Shown here: positions 25,056 through 34,119 of the stretch, piece by piece
Numbering within the stretch: position 1 is the stretch's first letter
How the letters are laid out: each line of letters opens with the position of its first letter
Virus record (IMG/VR): IMGVR_UViG_3300027896_000017
Coordinates: 52,768-116,767 of that record
DNA: 64,000 bases
From: a virus
Strand: one strand, 5' to 3'
Made by a program: the position numbers and the translations under genes
Notes under the pieces: model-generated
What the model saw: the letters and a program-made list of their open reading frames with translations, nothing else
What the model was told of the DNA's origin: nothing
Databases searched by the model: none

Positions 25056-25550
25056 ATGCATACATTATTTTATATTATATTATTATTCTTTTTTATAATT
25101 GGGTGCGTTGGTACTATTTTTATTCAAATAAAGATGTTGTTAAAAAAAGATAAATTTATATCAATGAGAGATAATGAAATTATTGACCTTAGAAAAGGTA
25201 TAGATAAATTAGAAGAAAATATAGCTCAAAAAGAAACCTCAATTTTAACTCTTTATCAAAAAATAGAACAAGAATCTAAAAGAAAAAATGAATTACATAC
25301 CAGGGTAGTTGAGTTGGAAGACGGCATTAAAAACGGCGTTGGTATAACATTAAGAAATGAAATCACTACCGTTAAGAGTGAATTTACTGATGTTGAACTG
25401 ACTATTATGTCAAATGGAGTATACGAATTGATCCCTCATATTAGTAGAAATTTATCAGATTTTAAATTCTATATTTTATTAATTGAAAAGATTCAAAATA
25501 TTGTCAAAAAAATGGATGAGTCCAAAAACCAAAATACGAAAGGTGTTTAA
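25056..25550 (+). CDS. Membrane-anchored coiled-coil protein
   Basis: AAAGGGG precedes the ATG. The 164-residue product begins with one strong hydrophobic segment (residues 3-25, TLFYIILLFFFIIGCVGTIF), followed by basic residues and then a long coiled coil (about 35-105) rich in Glu, Lys and Leu. The tail is helical. The topology is an N-terminal anchor with a cytoplasmic coil. Its stop directly abuts the ATG of the nuclease fusion gene (TAAATG), so the two are co-translated. It could tether the nuclease or replication complex to the membrane, or resemble spanin-type proteins, but no lysis genes are near. Confidence 0.7.
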   Translation: MHTLFYIILLFFFIIGCVGTIFIQIKMLLKKDKFISMRDNEIIDLRKGIDKLEENIAQKETSILTLYQKIEQESKRKNELHTRVVELEDGIKNGVGITLRNEITTVKSEFTDVELTIMSNGVYELIPHISRNLSDFKFYILLIEKIQNIVKKMDESKNQNTKGV

Positions 25551-27686
25551 ATGGATGTCGTATACGGATTGGTCGGCGTTGATTGTGAAACTACTGGACT
25601 TAATTATCAAAAAGATGAAATATTAGAAGTTACAGCCATTGAATTTAATGAATATGGACAAATTGGTAAAACCATATCTCAATTGTGTAAGCCAATGAGC
25701 GGATATATATCTCCTGAAGTTTCAAAAATAAATGGCATTACTTATGATATGGTAAGGGAATGTCCCAATTATTTAACTGACGGTATAAGAGATAAAATAT
25801 CTGAATTTATAGGGTCAAGAACCGTGGTCGGGCATAATGTTATAGAGTTTGATTCTAAATTTATGAGAATAAATTTTAAAAAAGCTTATGATACTCTTTT
25901 AATGTGCAGATCAAAATTTAGTGGTGGAAACAAATTAAAAACAGCTTGTTTAAGGGTAAATATTAAATGGGATGATAAAGAATCCCATCGTTCAGAATAC
26001 GATGTTAAAAAATGTATAGAATTATATTGTAAATTAAGGGAAATGGAAGAAAAGGAAAAAGCCAAAAAATCCGCTACCCCTTTATTTGCTATACCGGCCG
26101 AAGTGCAGGCCGTTTATAATAACAATCAAGAAATAATAAAAGAAACTATCGATTTGGATTCTTTAAATGATGTAAAAGTCGGCGTTATTTTAAATGAATC
26201 TGATAAAAAATTATTTGCTACTCAAACATATTCTTATTCGAGATTAAATCTGTTTAATCAATGCGCATTTAAATGGTATATGCAATATATAAAAGGATTC
26301 ATAGAGCCTGAGCATGATTATTTTGTTACTGGCAAAATATGTCATAAAGTGGCGGAATGGACTGGTGAATGGTGCTATAAAGAAACTTTTAAAAATAAAA
26401 TGGAAATATTTTTAACTCAACGTAAAATCAATTTTCAAGATGTTGTTTTACTTGAAGCGCTAGCCAAATTATATAATAAAAAAAATAAGGATATTACAGT
26501 CAGAGATTTTGCTGAATATGTAGCTAAAACACCTGGCGTGGTACCGACGTATTTTCCTGATATGAAAAATATAGGAGAATTAATTTATACAATCGATAAA
26601 TCAATACCGGAAAACTCCTATGAAAGACTATCCATGCCGGATTTGTATACTTATAATAAAATAATAGAAAATGCTATTAATTACTATAAATGCACTAATC
26701 CGGAAATAATCAATGAATGTAAAAGAATAATGTCAAGATTTTATACTTTAAAAGATTTTTCATTAACACCAGGGGATTTAACTTTAACTGAAAAAAAATT
26801 AGTATTTGATAAAGAATGGAAACCATTAAAAGATTTTTATGCTAATAATGCCTTTTTCAGAGGCGTAATCGATGTGCTCAGTTATTTTGGGGAGTATGTC
26901 ATTATAACGGATTATAAAACTTCTAGAAAAACCATGAATATTGAACAGTTAAAAGAAGATAGACAAACAATGACTTATGTTCTTTTAACTTATATGTTTT
27001 TGCCGCGAGGGAGTTTTAAAAAGATTATTGTAAGAATTGAATATATTAGATTTGGTGAAACTGTAGAATATGAAATAAATAATCCACAAGAAGTCGTGGA
27101 CAGGGCATTACAATGGATTAACGATTCAATACAATCCATTGAAAAAGAGATGCTTAAAACTGACGGTACGGCTTTTATGCCTAAACGAAATGAATATTGT
27201 CATACCTGTTATCTTGGGGAAGATGGGAAGTGTCCATTATTTAATAAACAGATTGCAGGAAAATTAAATGACCCTTTTTCATGTTCAGTTTCAACAATAG
27301 ATGAATGCAAAGCCGCGTGGAAACGTATAGAAACCAATAAGGCTGAATCTTCACGTTTAACGAAGCTTTGTAAAACTTTTGTTGAACAATGTGAAAATCC
27401 AATTAAAATAGATGACAATGCTTTGTTGGATTTTTATGCTGCAAAATATCGAGAATATGATGTTGAAAAAACCCTTAATTGGCTGCTTGGGGATAAAAAA
27501 ATAGATATAACGAAAATTATTAAATATATCGGCATATCCGGAGCTGAAATTAAAAAACTTATGGAAGATGAAAGAATAGATATAACCCCAGAAGAATTGA
27601 ATAACATTTCTAAAGTTAAACAAAAAATGATATTTGATGCGCTAGTTCCTGAAGAGATTAAAAGAAACGACATTAAAAAAGCATAG
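25551..27686 (+). CDS. DnaQ-like 3'-5' exonuclease fused to Fe-S RecB-family nuclease
   Basis: The 711-residue protein has an intact DEDDh exonuclease domain at residues 5-160: D11 and E13 (DCETTGL), D101 (HNVIEFDSKF), H146 and D151 (HRSEYD). A second nuclease domain follows at about 225-565, of the PD-(D/E)XK RecB/Cas4/AddB type. It shows YSRLNLFNQC (C238), GKICH, D441 (GVIDV), D454-x-K456 (DYKT) and a Cys trio C550, C553, C561 (CHTCYLGEDGKC) that would complete a 4Fe-4S cluster with C238. A helical tail follows. The pair suits processing of DNA ends in recombination or host DNA breakdown. Both active sites look complete. No helicase is fused, so SNF2 or MCM could be partners. Confidence 0.85.
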   Translation: MDVVYGLVGVDCETTGLNYQKDEILEVTAIEFNEYGQIGKTISQLCKPMSGYISPEVSKINGITYDMVRECPNYLTDGIRDKISEFIGSRTVVGHNVIEFDSKFMRINFKKAYDTLLMCRSKFSGGNKLKTACLRVNIKWDDKESHRSEYDVKKCIELYCKLREMEEKEKAKKSATPLFAIPAEVQAVYNNNQEIIKETIDLDSLNDVKVGVILNESDKKLFATQTYSYSRLNLFNQCAFKWYMQYIKGFIEPEHDYFVTGKICHKVAEWTGEWCYKETFKNKMEIFLTQRKINFQDVVLLEALAKLYNKKNKDITVRDFAEYVAKTPGVVPTYFPDMKNIGELIYTIDKSIPENSYERLSMPDLYTYNKIIENAINYYKCTNPEIINECKRIMSRFYTLKDFSLTPGDLTLTEKKLVFDKEWKPLKDFYANNAFFRGVIDVLSYFGEYVIITDYKTSRKTMNIEQLKEDRQTMTYVLLTYMFLPRGSFKKIIVRIEYIRFGETVEYEINNPQEVVDRALQWINDSIQSIEKEMLKTDGTAFMPKRNEYCHTCYLGEDGKCPLFNKQIAGKLNDPFSCSVSTIDECKAAWKRIETNKAESSRLTKLCKTFVEQCENPIKIDDNALLDFYAAKYREYDVEKTLNWLLGDKKIDITKIIKYIGISGAEIKKLMEDERIDITPEELNNISKVKQKMIFDALVPEEIKRNDIKKA

Positions 27687-27696
27687 TTTCTTTGAC

Positions 27697-27832
27697 ATTA
27701 CCGCCCCGAGGCGCGTGTCGCTATAGAGGGAAATTATGTGATTAAATGTGGGGTTACATATTCATTATATCTATATACTGTATTATTGATGGAAGTATTA
27801 CATGCATAATAATAGATTTAAAAAAGCGACAA
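27697..27832 (+). ncRNA. Possible small structured RNA D
   Basis: GTCGCT (27717-27722) pairs with AGCGAC (27825-27830), enclosing TATGT/ACATA and an AT-rich arm (TATTATT/AATAATA). A small GC hairpin (CGCC, CCGA, GGCG) precedes it. It lies between the nuclease gene and a terminator in a gap without a gene. The pairing is weaker than in RNAs A-C. Confidence 0.4.
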
Positions 27833-27859
27833 AAATTTAAAGAAAAATCTAAAAATAAA

Positions 27860-27890
27860 GGGGATCAATAATGATCCCCAATTTTTATTT
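27860..27890 (+). terminator. Intrinsic terminator
   Basis: A perfect 8-bp stem (GGGGATCA with TGATCCCC), a short loop and a T-rich tail lie upstream of the 27911 gene. It probably ends the nuclease transcript and RNA D. Confidence 0.75.
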
Positions 27891-27910
27891 AACAAAGGAT
27901 ATGTAAGATC

Positions 27911-28603
27911 ATGGATAGTATCATTATTCCGCCCAACAGATTTTATATAGAAAATGATATTGCAACGGAATTAATTAAAAAATATAATATACAATATTTG
28001 CGTTTTGTTTATATTCGCGATATAGACGGGAGAATAGTTTTAATAGCTAAAAAATTAAATAATAATGAAATTCCATCAAATAGGTCATGGATGAAAATAA
28101 AAGGCAGATCTCACTTTCATACATTTACGCCTAAGGTGTTAAAACCATATATTGGAAAAAATATTAATTTATATTATGAAAATATATTTCCAGAACCAAA
28201 TGAAATCTTTAGAATAAAACCAATAGATTTTATATTTAATTTTAGAACTCAAATATATAATAAAGAAACTCCATATTTTACAGCCAATAGCCAGATGGTG
28301 ATTCCTAAAATATTTATTAAGAATTATATAGGTAAAAATATTTCTCATGATAAAATATGTTTTGATAATACAACCACGGAAAATATTAAATCTGGAAATT
28401 TGATTGTTCTTATTAAAGACCAATCAATACAAGATTTGGCTTATAATTTAGATGATTTTATATGTTTTGTAAGATCCGCTAAATTAACTAAAATGATGGA
28501 TATAATAAAATCTTTTAATAAAATACTTATAAATTTTCAATATTCGTATTTTGTTAAAGAATGTAATGCTATTGTTTTTAAGGAGGATATTAATGCAGAA
28601 TAA
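27911..28603 (+). CDS. Uncharacterised 230-residue protein
   Basis: The start follows AAAGGA. The protein is rich in Ile, Asn, Lys and aromatic residues, with beta-like segments (YLRFVYIRDIDGRIVLIAKKL). It has two similar-looking stretches around FYIENDIATELIKKYNIQ and QMVIPKIFIKNYIGKNIS, possibly a weak internal duplication. No membrane segment or known motif is seen. Its end overlaps the start of the 28593 gene, indicating an operon that runs on to the SNF2 gene. Confidence 0.65.
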   Translation: MDSIIIPPNRFYIENDIATELIKKYNIQYLRFVYIRDIDGRIVLIAKKLNNNEIPSNRSWMKIKGRSHFHTFTPKVLKPYIGKNINLYYENIFPEPNEIFRIKPIDFIFNFRTQIYNKETPYFTANSQMVIPKIFIKNYIGKNISHDKICFDNTTTENIKSGNLIVLIKDQSIQDLAYNLDDFICFVRSAKLTKMMDIIKSFNKILINFQYSYFVKECNAIVFKEDINAE

Positions 28604-29081
28604 TGAATTAAGCGAAAAATATGTAGAGTATGCGGAAATGTTAAATGAATTAACTACTAATGAATTAAAAGTCCAAAATATCAGAAGATTAGTAGATGAA
28701 TTAAAAGGAAAAATAGCATCTTCTGAGAATGGCGATAGTTGCGGAATGGAATTGTCCGCTCATGCTTTTAAGCAATTATCAGAACGGTTAGAAAAACTAT
28801 CTATGGAAAATAATAATATTTATAATGATGTATTTAATAAACCAAATAAATCAGAATGCTTACTCTTGCCGTCTAATTTAAAATGTTTTATTATTACTTT
28901 AATATCCGATGCCCACAAGAAAGGTGAATATCAAAAAGAATCTTCTAAAAATACTCCAGGAGGATTCGAATACAGATTTACCATTAATATAAAAAAATGG
29001 GGAACTGAAGATAAGGAACTGCATCTAGTATGTATTATTGAAAATTATACTATTAAAACTGGATATTTTAATTGGATATAA
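28593..29081 (+). CDS. Uncharacterised 162-residue coiled-coil protein
   Basis: The ATG at 28593 is chosen because AAGGAGG lies directly upstream; a longer frame starts inside the preceding gene. The N-terminal half (about residues 1-75) is a coiled coil with heptad-like Leu spacing, and the C-terminal half is a small alpha/beta part ending in GYFNWI. It overlaps the 27911 gene by 11 bases and is nine bases from the SNF2 gene. Function is unknown; it could be a small partner of the SNF2 protein. Confidence 0.7.
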   Translation: MQNNELSEKYVEYAEMLNELTTNELKVQNIRRLVDELKGKIASSENGDSCGMELSAHAFKQLSERLEKLSMENNNIYNDVFNKPNKSECLLLPSNLKCFIITLISDAHKKGEYQKESSKNTPGGFEYRFTINIKKWGTEDKELHLVCIIENYTIKTGYFNWI

Positions 29082-29090
29082 AGGAGCAAT

Positions 29091-30902
29091 ATGATAATCT
29101 CTTTATTTAAAAATGAGGGTTTTTTAATTGAATGTGACAATGTTGATTTGTTAGCTGATATGCAGGCGGTTATGGATGGTTATAAAATAAGAAATAAACC
29201 TCAAATAGTGGTTCCATTAAAAGCCGGAGCTTTAATTCTAAAATATAAAGATCACGGACTCTCTATGGATAGTATTACCACAAATTCTATAAATAAATTA
29301 ATAGAAAATAATAAATTAAGAATTATTAACATTCAAAAAATTAAAGATCAATATGGAAAAGAAATAAAATTTGATTATGAATATAAGGGCAAATATACGC
29401 CAATGGCTCATCAAAAAATAATGTTTAATGCTATATATTATACCGATGCTGCGGCCATCATAGCCGATCCAGGTACGTGTAAAACAGGCCCCTATCTGTG
29501 GGCTATAGATAAAAGAATTAAAAAAGGAATAATTAAAAAGGCGCTTGTGGTCACTCTTTCAGATCTAAAAAAAAATATATTAGAAGAAATGTCTGTTCAA
29601 GTACCGGATCTTAAAGGCGTAATATTAAAAAATAAAGATCAATCTAATAAAATCTTAAATAAATTATTTAATGCTAAAAGAAGTTTAGATAAAAATATTG
29701 ATTATAATATTTATATAGCTAATTATGAATCCATGTATTCATTAGTAGATTTAATAAATTCTGATTATTTTGATATGGTAGTGCTAGATGAGGCTCATAG
29801 AATAGGATTTCCCACTTCAAGACAAACTAAGGCCATAATAGAAACTTTTGAAAATTGTAAGTTCAAATATATAATAACAGGCACATTACATGCTAATAAT
29901 ATAATGTCATTTTTTATGCCATTTAGATTTTTAGGAGCCGACACCGTGCCTTACGCTAATTATTATGAATTTAGAAGGCATTATATGTATACCGTGGATC
30001 CTAATCAATATATCTGGGTGCCGTGTTCTGGGGCTAAAGAGACTGTTAAACAAATTACTGGAAATTTATCAGTAATGTTTAAAAAAGATGACTGCCTTGA
30101 ATTGCCCCCGTTAATATATGAAAAATATTCTTGTCCCATGCATTCTAAACAAGAAAAATTATATACACAATTAAAAAATGACCTTGTTGCCGTTATAGAT
30201 GATATGTGTTCAAAATGTAATAAACAATTTAAATGCGACAATTCTTGTGAGAGTCAAATTGTGGCTAAAAATTCATTAGTGCTTTCTGGTAAACTTTCTC
30301 AAATAGCTTCAGGGTTTTATATTAATACCAATATAGGTATAGATCCTGAAAGCGGATCTGAATATAATAATAGTAATATTATTACACTTGAAGAAAACCC
30401 AAAGATGCAATTATTAATTACTACACTTAATAATATTCCGGAAGGTTCTCAAGTAATCATATGGACTAATTATATTCATGCTTGTAAGCTTATTTCTGAA
30501 GCTCTGAATAAAGCCTTTGGCGAAGAATCGTATATAACGTGTTTTGGAAATGAAGATGCTTACGATCAAGTGAAAAAGTTTCAATCATCAAAAATATCAT
30601 ATATAGTGGCCAACCCTAAAAAAATGGGAGTTGGACAGAATATTCAATTTTCTCATTATCAAATATTTTATAGTAACTCCAGATCGTGGGTTATTAGAGA
30701 CCAGGCTGAAGGTAGACAGCATAGGCAGGGTCAAAAAGAAAAAGTAACAGTTATTGATCTGATTACAGAAAATACTATGGATGAAGTAGCTTTAAAATCC
30801 TTGAAGGCCAAACAGGATCTTAATCTTACCCTGTCACAATTATCCAGAGTTTTAAAAAATTCTAAAGCAATCGATGCCATTATAAATAATCGATCTAGTT
30901 AG
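29091..30902 (+). CDS. SNF2-family DNA translocase/helicase
   Basis: This 603-residue superfamily 2 ATPase has Walker A ADPGTCKT (residues 125-132), DEAH box (233-236), motif III ITGT, and C-terminal motifs WTNYIHACKLI, VANPKKMGVGQNIQ and RDQAEGRQHRQGQKEKV, the SNF2-type motif VI. Four cysteines (MCSKCNKQFKCDNSC, about 371-385) probably form a zinc finger between the lobes. Phages use such proteins in replication initiation, recombination or remodelling of protein-DNA complexes. The motif before Lys is Cys rather than Gly, as also seen in the primase-helicase. AAGGAG precedes the ATG. It is the fourth member of an operon that starts at 27911 or earlier and continues to 31988. Confidence 0.9.
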   Translation: MIISLFKNEGFLIECDNVDLLADMQAVMDGYKIRNKPQIVVPLKAGALILKYKDHGLSMDSITTNSINKLIENNKLRIINIQKIKDQYGKEIKFDYEYKGKYTPMAHQKIMFNAIYYTDAAAIIADPGTCKTGPYLWAIDKRIKKGIIKKALVVTLSDLKKNILEEMSVQVPDLKGVILKNKDQSNKILNKLFNAKRSLDKNIDYNIYIANYESMYSLVDLINSDYFDMVVLDEAHRIGFPTSRQTKAIIETFENCKFKYIITGTLHANNIMSFFMPFRFLGADTVPYANYYEFRRHYMYTVDPNQYIWVPCSGAKETVKQITGNLSVMFKKDDCLELPPLIYEKYSCPMHSKQEKLYTQLKNDLVAVIDDMCSKCNKQFKCDNSCESQIVAKNSLVLSGKLSQIASGFYINTNIGIDPESGSEYNNSNIITLEENPKMQLLITTLNNIPEGSQVIIWTNYIHACKLISEALNKAFGEESYITCFGNEDAYDQVKKFQSSKISYIVANPKKMGVGQNIQFSHYQIFYSNSRSWVIRDQAEGRQHRQGQKEKVTVIDLITENTMDEVALKSLKAKQDLNLTLSQLSRVLKNSKAIDAIINNRSS

Positions 30903-30926
30903 TTTTTAGCTATTGATTGGAGGGCT

Positions 30927-31226
30927 ATGGCAAGAAAAGCTGTTGTTAATTTAAGTAAAAGTCAACTTGAAATGTATCAAAAAACGTATAAAACAGATAT
31001 TGAAATAGCGAAAGCCGTTGGAGTGTCTCGGCAATGGATATATATATTAAGAAAAAAATATAATATATTACCTATTAAATCTAAAGATGTAAAAATAAAT
31101 AGGAATAAAGCTATTTATACATCTTTTATGGCTGATACGAAAAGAAAAGAATTGGCACATAAACACAAGGTTTCATATATAACTATTTGTAGAATTATTA
31201 ACAAAAACAAGGGGGAAGCGTGTTAA
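30927..31226 (+). CDS. Small DNA-binding protein with two helix-turn-helix motifs
   Basis: GGAGGG precedes the ATG. The 99-residue basic protein has one HTH at about residues 25-48 (DIEIAKAVGVSRQWIYILRK) and a second at about 74-96 (RKELAHKHKVSYITICRII). The two modules look like a duplicated resolvase-type or Trp-repressor-type HTH. It has no catalytic domain, so it is probably a transcription regulator or an origin-binding factor. Its stop overlaps the GTG start of the next gene. The four palindromes in the 22.9-24.5 kb region could be candidate targets, but this is speculative. Confidence 0.75.
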   Translation: MARKAVVNLSKSQLEMYQKTYKTDIEIAKAVGVSRQWIYILRKKYNILPIKSKDVKINRNKAIYTSFMADTKRKELAHKHKVSYITICRIINKNKGEAC

Positions 31227-31663
31227 TAAATAATAATGATTTTCTTAAAAAGGTATTATTATTTGCTGCTGAGGAACTATATAAAATTCAATTTGATTTT
31301 GATGCACTGATGCCCCATTTAGAAGATTCTATTAAAGATAAATCTAATTGGATTTCAGATACAATAGAACAATGGTTTGAACAAGTTCAAGAAAAATATC
31401 CTAAAGAATTTGGTAATACAGCCATTTGCGATGTTAATGATGTTCCTGAATTAACTAAAATAACCGAAAATAAGTCAAAAAATTTATCAAGTAAATTTTA
31501 TAAACTTAAGATAGGTGAATGTTTTGATCTTGATAATTTTACTAAAATAACTAAAGTTATGGATGGTTGGATATACGATGGCGTTCATGGCGTGGCATTT
31601 ATACCTAAACCATACGGAGCACCAGATGATGTTGATGAAGAGGGGTTAAATCAAGATGTCTGA
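31220..31663 (+). CDS. Uncharacterised 147-residue acidic protein
   Basis: It starts with GTG at 31220 after GGGGGAAG and overlaps the stop of the HTH gene. The product is acidic and helical at the N-terminus (LLFAAEELYKIQFDF), then has a beta part (KLKIGECFDLDNFTKITKVMDGWIYDGVHGVAFIP). I do not recognise the family. The end overlaps the VRR-NUC gene by eight bases. Co-translation with a regulator and a nuclease suggests a shared role, without further evidence. Confidence 0.7.
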   Translation: MLINNNDFLKKVLLFAAEELYKIQFDFDALMPHLEDSIKDKSNWISDTIEQWFEQVQEKYPKEFGNTAICDVNDVPELTKITENKSKNLSSKFYKLKIGECFDLDNFTKITKVMDGWIYDGVHGVAFIPKPYGAPDDVDEEGLNQDV

Positions 31664-31988
31664 AGAATCAAATCTTCAATCTAAAATACTTAATGATCTT
31701 AGATCGTTTGGTAAATATTGTGAATGTTTTAAAATAATCAAAGCAAGCGATAATGGGGAACCTGATATATTTTTTACTACAATATTAACCGGTGGCGTTT
31801 TATTAGAATTAAAACGCCTAACCGGCTCTGCTGAAAAACTTCAAATATTTAAAATAAATAAACTTAATAAATGCGGAACTAAAACATTTGTATGTCATTC
31901 GTGGCAAGAATGGGTATCTATTAAAAAAATATTAAATTTAGAAAAATTTACTGTAGAATTAGTTCATAAACATAAGTCTTCGTTATAA
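31656..31988 (+). CDS. VRR-NUC domain nuclease
   Basis: The 110-residue protein is a single VRR-NUC (PD-(D/E)XK superfamily) domain. It has an N-terminal helix with Glu and Gln (EESNLQSKIL), GEPDIFF (D37), LLELKR (E51, K53) and the Q63 that usually follows. Stand-alone phage VRR-NUC proteins act as structure-specific or Holliday-junction nucleases. The start overlaps the end of the 31220 gene. It closes the SNF2-containing operon and is separated from the ubiquitin-like operon by 63 bases with a promoter-like motif. Confidence 0.85.
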   Translation: MSEESNLQSKILNDLRSFGKYCECFKIIKASDNGEPDIFFTTILTGGVLLELKRLTGSAEKLQIFKINKLNKCGTKTFVCHSWQEWVSIKKILNLEKFTVELVHKHKSSL

Positions 31989-32002
31989 TTAATTCAATTC
32001 TG

Positions 32003-32016
32003 AAATAACAATAATA
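32003..32016 (+). promoter_or_regulatory. Candidate promoter variant before the ubiquitin-like operon
   Basis: AATAACAATAATAT differs at two positions from the AATAACTATAATAG motif at 4077 and 20984. It lies 36 bases before the start of the first E2-like gene and in the only clear gap upstream of the operon. Confidence 0.4.
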
Positions 32017-32051
32017 TAGGATTTATTCCTTTTTTTAAACTTGGAGGGTGT

Positions 32052-34106
32052 ATGTATGGATTTGTAGAACCATGGATTACAGAATTACTTGATGTTCAAT
32101 TTGATGCCTATAATATTGGCGATGGATTAATCGCCAACATTGTCAGTGCTGATAATTTTGAAAGAATTTTGCATATATTTTTACATATATTTAGTGATAG
32201 GACCAATATTAGAAATGGAAAAAATAGTATTGAAAGGCCAATAAAAATTAGTTCGAACGTAATCGGTATGCATCTATTACTTATGAGGTACTGGATTAAT
32301 GAAGATATTCTTTACGCTTTAACAGATGGCCAAATTAAAGCCAGAGATAGCTTTGTGGCTTTTATGGAGATGCCTAATCCCAGATTTAATTTAGAACATA
32401 TTAAAGATATGTTTATTCGTATAGCTATGGAGCATAGATTTGGTTTGCGTGACGGAATAAGACTTATTAATACCGAAGAGACACATACTACTGAATTAAC
32501 AGATCAACATGATGCTATTGATGACGAGAGGGGGATTCTCGCCGAATTAAGGGATCAATATAATATTATTGATATTAATAATCCCAATGTTGGGGTTGTC
32601 CCTGACGCTTTAATTGAACACGTTCCTGTTGAACAAGCTCCTGTTGAACAAGGTATTAACATAGAACAGAAAGTCAACATGGATAAAAAACAAGAGAAAA
32701 ACGAAAGTATAAAAAAGATTTTTATTGAAGATGTAATAACAAACGTACAAAAAATATATTCTTTATATCAATTCACTACCCCCAATAATAATTGTATAAT
32801 ATGCGATCAGACCCCCAATGAAATTAGAATGAATATATTATTTGATTTGGCAGATAAATTGAATAAAAATATTATAATGACTTTACATTATAATAGTGCA
32901 TATCTTAAAATAATAAAAAAAAGTTATAATACTAAAGAGGTCGAACAGCACACATTGTTTATTGATACATGCCCTATATATTCTTCTGAAGAAAAGAAGT
33001 TTGTAAAATTGGTTAAAAATTCATATACTATATGCATGGGTACAATGACAATGCAGCCATTATTGGTATATGGAACGGATGTTAATAATGATGTTAATCT
33101 ATTATACAAAAGTCATAAAACAGACGAATCTATCGAAAAAATAAAAAATGGAGAAAATTCTCCATATTATAAATATGATCAAATATTTAAAGATACCTAC
33201 ACAAATGTGGTGTGGGCTGTTAAAGATCGATGTGTTATTCACGTGCTTTGTCAGCAATGTTCTGAACGATTTATGGATACTATATTGATTGAACTCACAA
33301 AAAGAATAAATAATAAATTATCATATAAAGAATTGTTGGCAATAGATAAAGCATATTTCGACAATATGAATGCCAACAATATGGATTCATATATTAATTT
33401 CGCTTTAGAGAATTCAAAAAGAATATATGATGATATGAATAACGAGTTAAAAAAATTAAGAATCTCTTTTAACTCATATATGTCTCAAGCTATGGAAACC
33501 GCAAAAATTGCCCAAAGAATTGAAGATCAACTGTCAGCTTTTGACATGAATGGATTTGAGGCAAAAGAAAAAGAAAAGGCTATAAAAAATTATAAAGATA
33601 CCATGGGAATAGACAAAGTTAAGTGTATATGTATTGAAGATAATAAAATACATATATACACAAAAAATTTATACGTTAAAGATCCTCGAAGTAAGAAATG
33701 GCATGACATTGGAACTTTCCATATTATTCTTGGAATGCTTGGGAAATCGTATGATACCTCCAATACTATTGCTATTTTTAATACCAAATATAATGGCATG
33801 GGTATGAATAATGATTTTCAGGCGCCCCATGTATATGGTGATGGCCACGTATGTCATGGAAATATGGCCGCATCAATGGTTGAATCTTATAAGCAAAGAA
33901 ATCTATTTGAATTAATTTATCAAATCATAATATTCTTACAATCTGTTAATGTGGGAGATGCTGCCGGAGCTTATATCCATACTTGGCCTGAAGTAACCGA
34001 AGATATGGTTAAGCGCGATGAAGATGGCGCAACTTATGATGAGATTAGTGAAATAGAAAAAAAATGGGATAATCAACTGGCGGAAGCGTTGCCAATTCAC
34101 ATATAA
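32052..34106 (+). CDS. Large E2-like (UBC-fold) protein, first gene of ubiquitin-like operon
   Basis: This 684-residue protein has a C-terminal domain (about 500-650) with the E2 active-site pattern APHVYGDGHVCHG, placing the thioester Cys at residue 601, and ends the domain with YIHTWPEV. Eukaryotic E2s have the comparable HPNVY..G.VCL. The N-terminal 130 residues are helical, then an acidic linker with a PVEQ repeat, an alpha/beta middle domain (about 230-380) and a coiled coil (about 420-500). These extra parts are unlike ordinary 150-residue E2s and may recognise substrates. Neighbours are a second E2-like protein, JAMM protease, E1 and ubiquitin-like protein. The E2 call rests on the Cys motif and operon. 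Confidence 0.7.
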   Translation: MYGFVEPWITELLDVQFDAYNIGDGLIANIVSADNFERILHIFLHIFSDRTNIRNGKNSIERPIKISSNVIGMHLLLMRYWINEDILYALTDGQIKARDSFVAFMEMPNPRFNLEHIKDMFIRIAMEHRFGLRDGIRLINTEETHTTELTDQHDAIDDERGILAELRDQYNIIDINNPNVGVVPDALIEHVPVEQAPVEQGINIEQKVNMDKKQEKNESIKKIFIEDVITNVQKIYSLYQFTTPNNNCIICDQTPNEIRMNILFDLADKLNKNIIMTLHYNSAYLKIIKKSYNTKEVEQHTLFIDTCPIYSSEEKKFVKLVKNSYTICMGTMTMQPLLVYGTDVNNDVNLLYKSHKTDESIEKIKNGENSPYYKYDQIFKDTYTNVVWAVKDRCVIHVLCQQCSERFMDTILIELTKRINNKLSYKELLAIDKAYFDNMNANNMDSYINFALENSKRIYDDMNNELKKLRISFNSYMSQAMETAKIAQRIEDQLSAFDMNGFEAKEKEKAIKNYKDTMGIDKVKCICIEDNKIHIYTKNLYVKDPRSKKWHDIGTFHIILGMLGKSYDTSNTIAIFNTKYNGMGMNNDFQAPHVYGDGHVCHGNMAASMVESYKQRNLFELIYQIIIFLQSVNVGDAAGAYIHTWPEVTEDMVKRDEDGATYDEISEIEKKWDNQLAEALPIHI

Positions 34107-34119
34107 CAAGGAATAAGCA

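Noticed and set aside
25056-25550. Spanin or holin for lysis
   Set aside because: One TM plus coiled coil is compatible, but no endolysin or partner is nearby and the gene is coupled to a nuclease.
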